Assembly (NCBI GenBank): GCA_026770585.1
Contig: MU646361.1
Location: 925,169 to 937,406, forward strand
Source of the DNA: Baffinella frigidus
Lineage: Eukaryota; Cryptophyceae; Cryptomonadales; Baffinellaceae
Length of the DNA stretch: 12,238 nt
Reading direction: 5' to 3'
The translations under genes were made by a program, and so were the position numbers. The notes beneath the pieces are model-generated. The model searched no databases. It was not told the DNA's origin and saw nothing but the letters and a program-made list of their open reading frames with translations. Positions 1 through 11,005 of this stretch are shown piece by piece. Numbering within the stretch: the stretch's first letter is position 1; each line of letters opens with the position of its first letter.

Positions 1-171
1 CGCGAGGAGGCGGCGGGAGGAGGGGCGCTGCGGCGCAGGGGGGGAGGGGGCGGCGGGCGCGGGCGCGGGGCCTCCGCCACTTTTGCCGAGGCCGCCACTT
101 TTGACGTAGGACTCAACGAGGTTGTCGACGTCGGTCTTCGACATTGAGAGGATCGCGGATGAGAGTGTGAC
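1..171 (-). CDS. Exon 15, partial, Gly/Pro/Ala-rich tail running off the window
   Basis: The acceptor is CTCCAG|GTC and the frame stays open to the window edge (57 codons visible). It starts VTLSSAILSMSKTDVDNLVE and continues SYVKSGGLGKSGGG, followed by a low-complexity Pro/Ala run and SSRRLLA. The acidic-amphipathic start follows directly from the helix of exon 14. An internal direct repeat (AAAAGTGGCGG twice) encodes KSGG/KSGG. It could be the C-terminal region, but no stop is seen. Confidence 0.55.
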
Positions 172-347
172 CTGGAGTAGGGGTTGGGGGTGAGGGGTTA
201 AGGGTTAGGCGTTACGGTTTCTGGAGGGTGAGATGGATCAGGGCGAGTGGGTTCAGGGTTTAGTGAAGGTGAGGGGTTTAGGGTTTAAGGTGCAGGGTAT
301 AGAGGTTCGGGTTTAGGGTTTAGGGCTTGAGGTTTAGAGTTTGGGGT

Positions 348-421
<74 letters not shown>

Positions 422-3400
422 GGTTTAAGGTTTAGGGTTTAGGGTGTAGGGTGCAGGGTGTAGGGTGAATGGTGAAGGGTGCAGCGTGTAGGGTGTAGGG
501 TGTAGGGTGTAGGGTGTAGGCCCACCGTGGACTTGATGTCTTTCGCCTTATGCTGCAGCGCGGCCAGCTTCGAATCCAACCTCTTGACTCTCGACGCGAC
601 CCGCGTGTCGACTGCCGCGTCTCCCCCACCCCCCTCATCCCCGAGCGCGTCTACCGCGCGCACCTGGGGAAAGGGGTGAGGGGTCAGATGAGTTGGGGGT
701 GTGGGGGTCACGGGGTTCAGTGGTGAGTGTTGTTGACGCGGGAGTCGACTGCCGCACAGAGTCTAAGCCCTGAAACCAGTGTCTAACCCCTATACCCCAT
801 CGAGCGGAGGGCTAGGGTTTGGGGGTTGGGGTTCAGGGTTGAGGGTTTAGGGGTTCAGGGGTACGCACCGCCTCTTTCGCGGAGGTGTCCATCGAGAGGA
901 GGTTCCCCGCGTGCCCTTGATTCGGGCCCGCGAACCTGATTCAGGGTTTGGTGGCGTCAGAAGGTGCCAATGTGGCCACTTGAGGCAGAATGTGAAGGCA
1001 TGTTCGAGGTTTGAGGGGAATCGAGAAGAGGGGGAGGTTCCCCGCGTGCCCTTGATTCGGTTCGCGAACCTGTTTTCGGGTTCAGGGTTTGGGGTTCAGG
1101 GTTTTGGGTTTGGGGTTTTGGGTTTGGGGTTTTGGGTTTGGGGTTTGGGGTTAAGGGTGGAGGGTTTGGGGTTTGGAGTTGAGGCTTCAGGGGTTTGGGT
1201 TTAGGGTGTGGGGTTCAGGGTTCAGGGTGTGGTGTTCAGGTTGTGGCTTTTGGGGTTTGACGTTCAGGGTTCAGACTTCAGGGTTTAGGGTTTAGGGGTT
1301 ACGGCATAGGAACTAACCAGTCGTTATAGTCGGTCCAAGGGTCAGAGTCCTTCACCCCCGGGCGCCCGACTTGCGCGAGATCACTCTTCGCCAGGTTGCG
1401 AGCCTCGAGGGAGGAGAGCACAGCGCCGCCGAAGTACTCCTCGTACCCTTCGAGGCAGTAGATCGTTACCTCCTCTCCGGCCTGGTGTTGGGGGTGCAGG
1501 ATTCAGGTGGTTGCTCTTCTCCAGGTTGCGAACCTCGAGGGAGGAGAGCACAGCGCCGCCGAAGTACTCCTCGTAGCCTTCGAGGCAGTAGATCGTTACC
1601 TCCTCTCCGGCCTGGTGTTGGGGGTGCAGGATTCAGGTGGTTGCTCTTCTCCAGGTTGCGAACCTCGAGGGAGGAGAGCACAGCGCCGCCGAAGTACTCC
1701 TCGTAGCCCTCGAGGCAGTAGATCGTTACCTCCTCTCCGGCCTGGTGTTGGGGGTGCAGGATTCAGGTGGTTGCTCTTCTCCAGGTTGCGAGCCTCGAGG
1801 GAAGAGAGCACAGCGCCGCCGAAGTACTCCTCGTAGCCTTCGAGGCAGTAGATCGTTACCTCTTCTCCGGCCTGGTGCGGGTGTGGGGGGGGTTAGAGGT
1901 TTGGGGTTCCGCCTTGCGCGAGATCACTCGCCGAGAGGTTTCGCTCCTCGAGGGAAGATAGTTCCGCACCGCCCAAGTACTCTTCGTAGCCTTCGAGGAT
2001 CTACCGATCGTTACCTCTTCCCCCGCCTGGTGTCTTGGGGGGCAGGGGTTTAGGGGGTTTGGGGTTTAGGGATTCGAGGCAGTGGATCGTTACCCCCCCC
2101 CCCCCATGTTTTTGGGGTGGTGCGGTTTAGGGGGTGTTGCGGTGTAGGGTTCATGGTTTTGGGTGCAGGGTTCAGAGGATTTGGGGTGTATGGTGTTTGG
2201 AAGGTTTTGGGTTTAGGGGGTTGGAGGGGAGAGGGGAGAGGAGGCGGAGGAGAGGAGGGGGAGAGAGGAGGAGGGGAGAGGAGGAGGAGCGAGGGGGATT
2301 CGTAGCACGAAGCCAGAGTGCCAACTTGAGACTAGTCTGCCAACCCGACTGATGCAGAGGTATCGAGGAGGGCGTCAGTACCATAACGGCCGACGACGGG
2401 ATGACGATCGAGTGCGGAGGGGGGGGGAGCGCGTCACACACGATCGGCACACACGTCTGCCCCACCTCCCACTCGCCCTGATGTGCGGTGTGGGGGTTGA
2501 GGGTTGAGTGGTGAGGGTGTAGGGTTTCGGGTTTCAGGATTAACGGGCTGGGTGGTTGAGGGTGTAGGAATTAGGGTTTAGGGTTTAGGGTTTAGGGTTT
2601 AGGGTTTAGGGTTTAGGTTTCAGGTTTGTAGGCACACACGTCTGCCCCACCTCCCACCCGCCCTGATGGGGTTGAGGGATTCAGGACTAGGTGTAAGTTT
2701 GTGGGGTTTAGGTTTAGAGGCCCGTGTACAGTGTTGAGGGGTTCGGGGTAAGGGTGTAATTATTAAGGGGTTAGGGTTTAGGGTTTAGGGTTTGGGGGTT
2801 CGGGGTTAGGGGTTTGGGGAGTGGGGTTTGGGGTTTGGGGTTTAGGGTTTAGGGTTTAGGGTTTAGGGTTTAGGTTTTAGGGTTTAGGATTTTGAGTTTC
2901 GGGGTTAGGTTGTAGTGAGAACCATATGGGGGCAGCGGGGCGTCTCGTCAAACAGCTCGCCCGGTCGAGTGCAGGGTGTACATTTTGAGGGTGTAGGGCG
3001 TAGGGTGTAGGGTGTAGGGTGTAGGGTGTAGGGTGTAGGGTGTAGGGTGTAGGGTGTAGGGTGTGTAAATTTTAAGGGTTTAGGGTTTGGGGTTGATGGC
3101 TTAGAGTGTACCGTATGGAGGCAGCGGCCCGGTCGGGTACAGGGTGTACATTTTGAGGGTGTAGGGTGTAGGGTGCAGGGTGCAGGGTGTAGGGTGTAGG
3201 GTGTAGGGTGTAGAATGTAGGGTGTAGGGTGTAGGGTGTAGGGTGTAGGGTGTGTAAATTTTAAGGGTTTAGGGTTTGGGGTTGATGGCTTAGAGTGCAC
3301 CGAATGGAGGCAGCGGGGCATCTCGGCAACCCGCTCTCCCTCCCTTTCGGGTTTCGTGTTTCGTGTTTTGGGTGTCGGGTTTCGGTCATAGGGTTTCGCG

Positions 3401-6400
3401 TGTAGAGTGCAGGGTGTAAAATGTGGGGGTTGAGGGTTGAGTGGTGAGGGTGTAGGGGTTAGGGTTGGGGGGTTAGGGGTGTATGTACCGTGTGGAGGCA
3501 TCGGGGTGTTTCAGCAACCAGCTCTCCTGGGCTCTCCCACCGCGGCGGCCCAGTCGGGGACGGTTGGTAGTGGACATCACACTCGATGTGAACCTGCGGT
3601 TCGGTGGTGGGAATTTAGTGTTTCGAGGCGCGAAAACGGTGTCGCGGTTTAGGGGTTGGGATTCAGTGCTTAGGGTTCAGGGCAGGATTTAGTATGTAGG
3701 GTGTATGCGCGGAAACGTTTCGGGCCCAGTCGGGGATTGTTGGAAGTGGACATCGCACTCGATGTGCACCTGTGAAGTGTTGAGGGGTTAGTGTTTGGGG
3801 TTTAGGGTGTAGGCGCGGAGACGTCTCGGGTCCGGTCGGGGAGGGCTGGTAGTGGATATCACACTCGATGTGCACCCATTTTCATCCGGGAACATTTTTG
3901 ATTTAAAAGAAAATGGCCTATCAAACCGGGTTCTGGTCCTAATTAAATTTACTTAGGACCATAATTTATCTTCTTCCGACTCCTATGAACAAATAAGGAT
4001 CCATTTCCTTTTAAATTAAACATGTCCCCGGATTAGTTTAGTGTTTGGGGTTTAGCGTTTGGGGTTTAGGGTTTAGGGTGTAGGCGCGGAAACGTCTCGG
4101 GCCCGGTCGGGGACGGTTGGTAGTGGATACCACACTCGATGTGTGTCTGTTTCGTGTGTGGTGGTTAGGGTTTAGAGGCTCGAAAACGGTGTTGAGGTTT
4201 GGGGTTTGGGGCTGAGTGTTGAGGGTTTGGGGTTTAGTGTTTAGTGTTTAGTATCTAGTGTTTAGTGTTTAGTGTTTAATGTTTAGTGTTTAGTGATGCG
4301 GGTTTGGTGGTAAGGGTTTAGGCGTGACAACGTTCCCAGTCGGGCAAAGCTGGTAGTGGACATCGCCCTCGATGTGCACCTAGGGTGTGGGGGGTTAGGG
4401 GTTGGGGGTTAGGGTTTGGTGTGCAGGATTTACGGTTTGGGGTTTAGGGTTTAGAGTATAGGTTTAGGGGTTAGGGTTTAAGGCTTATGGCTTAGGATTT
4501 AGGGTTTGGGGTTTGGGGACAGCACCTGGGCGCCCTCTGGGATATCGCCCCCCTGCTCAATCGGCAGCTCTCTCCCCCCACACCTCCCAGCACTAACTCT
4601 GCTGCCAAGACTATCCTCAAGTTGACACTCCGGGCCCCTGGTACGAATCCGTCAACTTGAGCCAAAGTTGACGGGTCAACTTTGGCGCGAAACCGCGCCC
4701 GGGTGCACCAAACGGGCGAGGGCGAATGAGCCTTTGCGAGGAGGAACGGACGCGAGGCGTTTCTACAGAACCAGGTCCGGTGGCCGCCTATGGTGGGAGT
4801 TAAAAGAACCGAAAGGACCTAACAGGTACCTGGGCACCCTCCAGGATATCGCCCGCCTGGGCGATCGGAAGCCCCCCCCCCCCCTCCTCCCAGTACCACC
4901 TCTGTTTCCTAGACTATCTTCAAGTTGACAACCCGGACCCCCTGGTACGCATCAGGGAGGGTATCTGACCCCCCTGCGGGATGTCACCCTCTTGGGCGAT
5001 TGGCAGCTTCTTCCCCCCCCACCTCCCAGCACTAACTCTTGCTTCCGAGAGACTCCTTCTCACGACCTTCTGGGACTCCGAGTCACGACCTTCTAGAATG
5101 TTCCATACGAGTGTGTCCAATGGGAGGGTACCTGCCCCCCCTCGGGGATGTCACCCTCCTGGGCGATCGGAAGCTTCTTCCCCCCTACCTCCCAGTACTT
5201 CCGCGGGCCCTGGTTTAGGGTTTAGGGTTTGGGGTTTAAGGCTCAGGGTCCAGGGTATAGGGTTGAGGGTTGGAGGTGCAGGGTTCAGGGTATAGGGTTG
5301 AAGGGCGATCGGCAGCTTCTTGCCCCCAGTACTTCCGCGGGCCCTGTAGGGGTTAGGAAACGGTTCGTTAGGGATGAGGAATTGGGGATTGTGGTTTAGG
5401 GTTTAGGGTTTATGGTTTATGGTTTAGGGTTTAGGGTACAGGGTTCAGGGTTTAGGGTTTAGGGTTTAGGGTTTAGGGTTTAGGATTTAGGATGCTGGGG
5501 TCGGGTTTAGGGTTTAGGGTGTAGGGTGTAGGGTTTAGGGTTTAGGGTGTAGGGTTTGTCTTTAGGGTTCGGGGTTAAGGGTTAAGGGTTTAGGGTTTGG
5601 GGTTTAGGGTTTAGGGTTCAAGGTTCAGGGTTCAGGGTATAGAGTCTGGGGCTGCAACGCCTGCAGGAAAAAATATTCAGGATTTCGAGCCTGCAGGGAA
5701 AAGTGTTGAGGGCTACCTGTTTCGCAGTAGCGGTGCGGAAGCGCTTGCCCCCAAACAACACTGAGCCGTGCGCGGGCGCTTTGTACGCCGGGCAGAACAC
5801 GTCCAGCTGGAGATGCCCTGTTAGGGATTGGGAGTTAGGGTGTAGGGGTTAGGGTTCCGGGGGTGGGGTGTAGTTTTAGGGTGTGGGGTGTAGGGTGTAG
5901 GGTGTTGGGTTTAGGGTTTAAGGTTTAGGGTTTAGGGTTTAGGGTTGAGGTTTCAGGGTGGGTTTGGGGTTTTGAGGTTTCAGGGTGGGTGTGGGGTTTC
6001 AGGGTGGGTTTGGGGTGAGGTTTCAGGGTAGGTTTGGGGTCTAGAGTTTATCGAACGGTTCACACAGCGAGTGCCGGAGTGTCGACGCTGATGGAAAACT
6101 TATCGTCGAATGTGTCGCGTGTCAACTTCGAATGCGTCGCGTGTCAACTTAAAGCGTCACAAGGTGACATGGGGGGGGCATCTCCGCGCGCGACGGGGTG
6201 ACATTTTGGGCGAATCGAGACGTTTTTGGCTGAGATTCCTACGGTTTAGGGGTTGGGCTTCGAACCGGGTTTGAGGCAGGGGGGCAGCCCTGGCGCGGTC
6301 CCGCATGCTGGAGTGTCGACGCTGATGGAAAACTTGTTGTCGAATCTTCCGTCCTCCCACCCGGGCCCGGCCTGCACGAGGTGAGAGTGAGTGAGAGAGA

Positions 6401-9400
6401 GAGTGCGAGAGAGAGAGATAGAGCGAGAGATAGAGAGCGAGAGAGCGAAAGCGTGTGAGCGAGAGAGCGAGAGCGTGTGAGCGAGAGAGAGCGTCCTCCC
6501 ACCCGGGTCCGACCTGGGGTGTGGGGTGTAGGGTGTAGGGTGTAGGGTGTAAGGTTGATGGGTGGGGTGTGAGGTGTGGTGATGGATGAGGTGGCAACCT
6601 TGTCGTCACCCTGGGGTTCGGGTGCAAGCGTTAGGGTTGGGGGTTGAGGTGTGGTGATGGAGCACGCGGGCGTGTCACGCGGGCGTGTCACGCGGACGTG
6701 TCGCCGCTGAGTGAGACTGTGTGGTCGTGCGTACCGTCCTCCCACCCCGGTCCGCGATGGGGACCGAAAAGAAGTTCAAAGGGAAACGACCCGAAATTAG
6801 GGTAGTTTAGCCTACGGATCTCCTAGGACCAGGCCTACCGTAGGAGGTAGGTCTCCTAGGACCAGGTCCTAGGAGCCCCTCTTCCTACGGTAGGGAACGC
6901 GTAGGCTAAACTACCCTAATTTCAGGTCGTTTCTCGATTAGAGTGGTCGTATTTGCCGCCCCCCCACCCCGGTCCGGCCTGCGCGAGATGTGGCGATGAA
7001 CCTGAGTGTGGTAGTGGATGCGGACTTGGGTGACAATCCCTGAAGCCTGACACCCCTGCACCCTGAACCGTTTTGTTGTCAACAGGTGCAGGGTTGTAAA
7101 CGTCCTGGACCGTGAATCTGTTGGTGACAGCCCTGCACCGTGCCACGCCATATTCTTGGAAGGGTTCGCCAAAAGTCAACTCCCCGGAAGGAATAAGGGG
7201 AAGTTGTTTACTTTTGGGATAGTTCGGCGCCCAAAACTGCGCTCGGAAAGAGCCGAACACCCACGAGCAATCTGGCGTGGTATTCGCAGAGTATGTGAGA
7301 ACGCTGGGTTTCCTGCCAGGTAACTAACCCCTGACCCCTAACCCCTGACCCTTGAACTCTATACCAGAAACACATACCCCATACCCTAAACCCCAACCCA
7401 CTCACCCCCAGACCCCAGACCCCTAACCCCTATAGCCTAAGCCCATACCAGAACCCCCTTCCCTAAACCCTAGAACCTGAACCCTACCGCAAACATTTCC
7501 ACCCTACCCCCGTAACCCAAGCCCGCCCACCAGCCACGCGCCAAACTGCTGGGTATACTGCCACCAGGCGCCCCGGCTAACCCTGCTCAAGTGTCCTAAA
7601 CCCTAAACCCTTACCCCAGCCCTCAACTCTTGTGAACCCTTAACCCTGGGTTATGGGTCGGCTGGGTGTGCTGCAGCAGGGTGTCGGCTAGGTATGCTGC
7701 AGCAGGGTGTAGGGGTATGCTGCAGCAGGGTGTAGGTCCTGGGTATGCTGCAGCAGAGTGTAGGTCCTACACCCTGCTGCAGGATACCCAGCCGACCCGT
7801 CGAAGTCCGGCATCGAGAAATCCCGCCCGGTTTCGGGTTTCGGGTCAAAGGGTGGGGGGCGAGACTATGGCGAGCCCCACACCCTAACCCCTTAACCCCC
7901 TAACCCCCCAATCCCCAAACTCCCAACCCCCTAACCCCTCAACCCCCCAATCCCCAAACTCCCAACCCCCCAACCCCCTAACCCAACCATAATCCCTTAA
8001 CCCCACAACCCCCTAGCCCTCCAATCCCCAATCCCCAAAACCCCAACCCGAACCCGAACCCGAACCCCAACACACCTGCCACACGCCGAACTGCTGGGGC
8101 GCTTGCGCCGCCGCGAACTCAGCCGAAGAGTCGAAGTCCGGCGTCGAGAAGTCCCGCCCGCCGTTGCCGATGTCAAACGTCTTGGCGTCGATGCGGGACC
8201 CACCGGCGGGGACAGGGCGGCCCTGGGTGAGGTTTGGGGTTTAGGGTTTGGGGGGGTTAGGGATGCGGGATTCGGGGTTAGGGTTCCCTTAGTCCCGAGT
8301 GTGCCTAACTGCTCGCGACCCTAAGTCTCGCCCGCCGTTGAACGTTCTGGCGTCGATGCGGGACCCGCCCGCGGGGACAGGGCGCCCCTGTTCGTACACC
8401 GAGGGGTTAGGCATACGGGATTCGGGCCTTGGGTTCCCTAGTTCTGAGTATGCCCAACTGCACGCGTCCCTAAGTCTCGCCCGCCGTTGCCGATATCGAA
8501 CGTTTTGGCGTCGATGCGGGATCCGCCGGCGGGGACAGGACGCCCCTGTTCGTATACCGAAGGTTTGCGGATTAGGAATGCGGGATTCGGGGTTAGGGTT
8601 CCCTAGTCCCGAGTATGTGCCCGTACGTGCGTCGAGAAGTCTCAACCGCCGTTGCCGATATCAAACGTGTTTGGCGTCGATGCGTGACCCGCCCGCCGGC
8701 ACGGGGCGCCCCTGTCCGTGCAACCATGGGTGAGGGTTCAGGGGATTCACCCTCCAATCAGGACGACACCCTGTACCCTAACCCCGGTCTCTCCCGGGAT
8801 TAGCGGTGAAGGGTTTCGAGTTTAGGGTTTAGGGTTTGGTTGTGGCACCTGGGCGTCGATTTTAGAGTCCGAGGTCCAGCCGAACCCTCAGACCCTAAAC
8901 CCTAACACCAAACCCCTAAATCTCCAAACCCCCGAGCAAGGACCTGGGCGTCGATGCCGGAGTCGAGATTCACATGTCCGTGTCCGTCCGGGATCCCCCG
9001 CGCATGCACGTCCTGCAGGGTGTAGGCTTCAGGGTTTAGGGGTCTGTTGGGAACAAGGGTTTGGAGTTTGGGGTTTGGGATTTGGGGTTTGGGGTTTGGG
9101 GTTTGGGGTTTGGGGTTTGGGGTATGGGGGGGTTGTTTTTTTTGTTTTTTTTTGCTTTTTTTTAGGTTTTTGGGGTTTGGGTGTGTGTAAGGGATCCCGC
9201 GCGCGCGCACGTCCTGCAAACGCAGACAAGGGTTCAAGGCTCAGGGCTTAGGGTTTCTAGTTTGGGATGATGCGAGTTTTGGATGCCGAGTCGGAGTGCC
9301 TCTGGGTGTTTGCAGGACAGCGTCCAGCCAACCCTTAGTTGGTTAGTTGGTTAGTTGGTGAGTTGGTTAGTTGGTTAGTTGGTTAGTTGGTTAGTTAGTT

Positions 9401-10966
9401 GGTTGGTTAGGTGGTTAGTTGGTTGGTTGGTTAGGTGGTTAGTTGGTTAGTCGGTTACTTGGTTAGTTGGTTGGTTGGTTGGGTGGTTAGTTGGTTAGTT
9501 GGTCAGTTGGTCAGTTCGTTTGTATGTTATTCAATTTGTCAGTTAGTTGGTTGGTTAGTTAGACCTCCGCTTCTACTTCGCAACCCTGCACAACCCCTAC
9601 ACTCCAACCCCTCAACCCTCAACCAGAGCTGGGAGGGATACCGTTACCGTGACCATCCCGTGCGTCGGGCTGAGGGTTGAAGGTTTTGTATCCAACGACC
9701 GTTTTCGTATCCGTCAACTTTCGTATCCGTCAATTTTCGTATCCGTCAACTTTCGAACGAACCCGAGCCCTGTCTCACCAAACTGGTGAGACCGAATCAG
9801 ACTGAGAGAGAGGTAGGCTACGTGCAAAAAAAAGCGATTCTGTGTAGGCGGGGTGCGGTTGATGTACCGTGACCAGACGTGCGCCGGCATTGCATGGGTG
9901 TCCACCTTCGTCAGAGCGAGAGAGCGCGCGCGCGCGAGAGAGAGGGAGCGAGAGAGAGGGAGCGAGAGAGAGGGGGGGAGAGAGAGAGGGAGGGAGCGAG
10001 AGAGAGAGAGAGAGAGGGAGAGAGAGCGAGGGAGAGAGAGAGAGAGAGAGAGAGAGCTGGGAGGGATACCGTGACCATCCCGTGCGTCGGCGTCGCGTAG
10101 GTGTCCACCTTCGTCAGAGAGAGAGAGCGAGAGAGAGATAGAGAGAGAGAGATAGCGACAAAGAGAGAGAGAGCGAGAGAGAGAGAGAGCGAGAGAGCGA
10201 GAGAGCGAGACAGAGAGAGAGCGAGAGAGCGAGCGAGAGACAGAGAGAGAGAGAGAGCTAGCTGGGAAGTGTACCGTGACCATCCCGTGCGTCGGCGTCG
10301 CGTAGGTGTCCACCTTTGTCAACCTGGTTTGAGGTTTGGGGTTTGGGGTTTGGGGTTTGGGGTTTGGGGTTTGGGGTTTGGTGTTTGGGGTTTGGAGGTT
10401 TGGGGTTTGGGGTTAGGGGTTTGGGGTTTGGGGTTTGGTGATTGGTGTTTGGTGTTTGGTGTTTAGGGGTTTAGGGTATGGGGTTTGGGGTTTGGGATTC
10501 AGGGTTTAGACCCTAAACCTGCCAGCAAGCGAGATAGGGTGCAGGGTGCAGGGTTCCGGGTTCCGGGTACAGGGTTTCGGGTATGGGGTTTCGGGTTCCG
10601 TCCGTGTATGGGGTTTCGGGTTTCGTGTTTCGTGTTTCAGGGTGTTAGGAGCACCCGTCGTACTCGACTGCGTTGACGTTGACCTCCGCCCCTCAAACCC
10701 CTACCCCAAAGACCTCAACCCCCAACCCTAAACACCCCTTACCCCTCAAACCCCCTTCGTAGCCCTCACTTGCCCCTCAAAACCCCTTCGTAGCCCTCTG
10801 TGTGAGTGGGACCCCAACCCTCAACCCTAAACACCCCTTCCTTACCCCTCAACCCTAAGCCTACCTTACCATCAGTAGCATTGCGCCCGAAGCAAATACA
10901 CGAGCAGGAGCTGGGGGTTAGGGTTTAGAGTTAAGGGTGTAGGGTTAAGGGTGTAGGGTTAAGGGT

Positions 10967-11005
<39 letters not shown>

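Larger units (their letters stand above)
7313..8070. repeat. Intron with reversed (CCCTAA-type) repeats
   Basis: Here the + strand is C-rich (AACCCCTAACCCC), the opposite of most introns, so this intron's RNA would be G-rich. It also contains the split exon 5 copy and the palindrome. A missing exon between exons 5 and 6 may hide here. Confidence 0.75.

Noticed and set aside
526-663. Nucleoporin or motor-protein coiled coil
   Set aside because: The helix is too short and unspecific to name a family.
911-1204. Plus-strand ORF ending in GFGVLGLGFWVWGLGL
   Set aside because: It is produced by TTTGGGG/TTCAGGG repeat and antisense to exon 13; the minus strand has matching splice sites and phase.
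1391-1883. CRISPR array (regular 130-bp repeats)
   Set aside because: Units are contiguous tandem copies with no unique spacers and are eukaryotic exon duplications.
1371-2053. Overlapping plus-strand ORFs with repeated EGGEHSAAEVLLV
   Set aside because: Antisense shadow of the exon 12 array; the minus-strand frame gives a recognisable Sushi strand and correct phase.
2905-3501. Long minus-strand ORF rich in HPTPYTLHPTPYTL
   Set aside because: This is translated TGTAGGG heptamer repeat running through fragments of exon 10; the 7-nt period gives a seven-residue peptide repeat in every frame.
4668-4928. Plus-strand 86-codon ORF
   Set aside because: No recognisable family, ends in Pro from a C-run, and runs antisense into an exon 9 copy. 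Left as an unexplained segment instead.
6157-6745. Minus-strand ORFs with SLSLALSLSLAL
   Set aside because: Created by the (GA)n tract and heptamers around exon 7; the true exon frame is different.
9336-9560. Transmembrane protein (ORF with repeated VSWLVG)
   Set aside because: It is a translation of the tetramer array; the hydrophobic appearance is a by-product of GTT/TGG codons.
9714-10322. 202-codon minus-strand ORF of Ser/Leu/Arg repeats
   Set aside because: Translation of (CT)n microsatellite through exon 3 copies; low complexity, with no start context or family.
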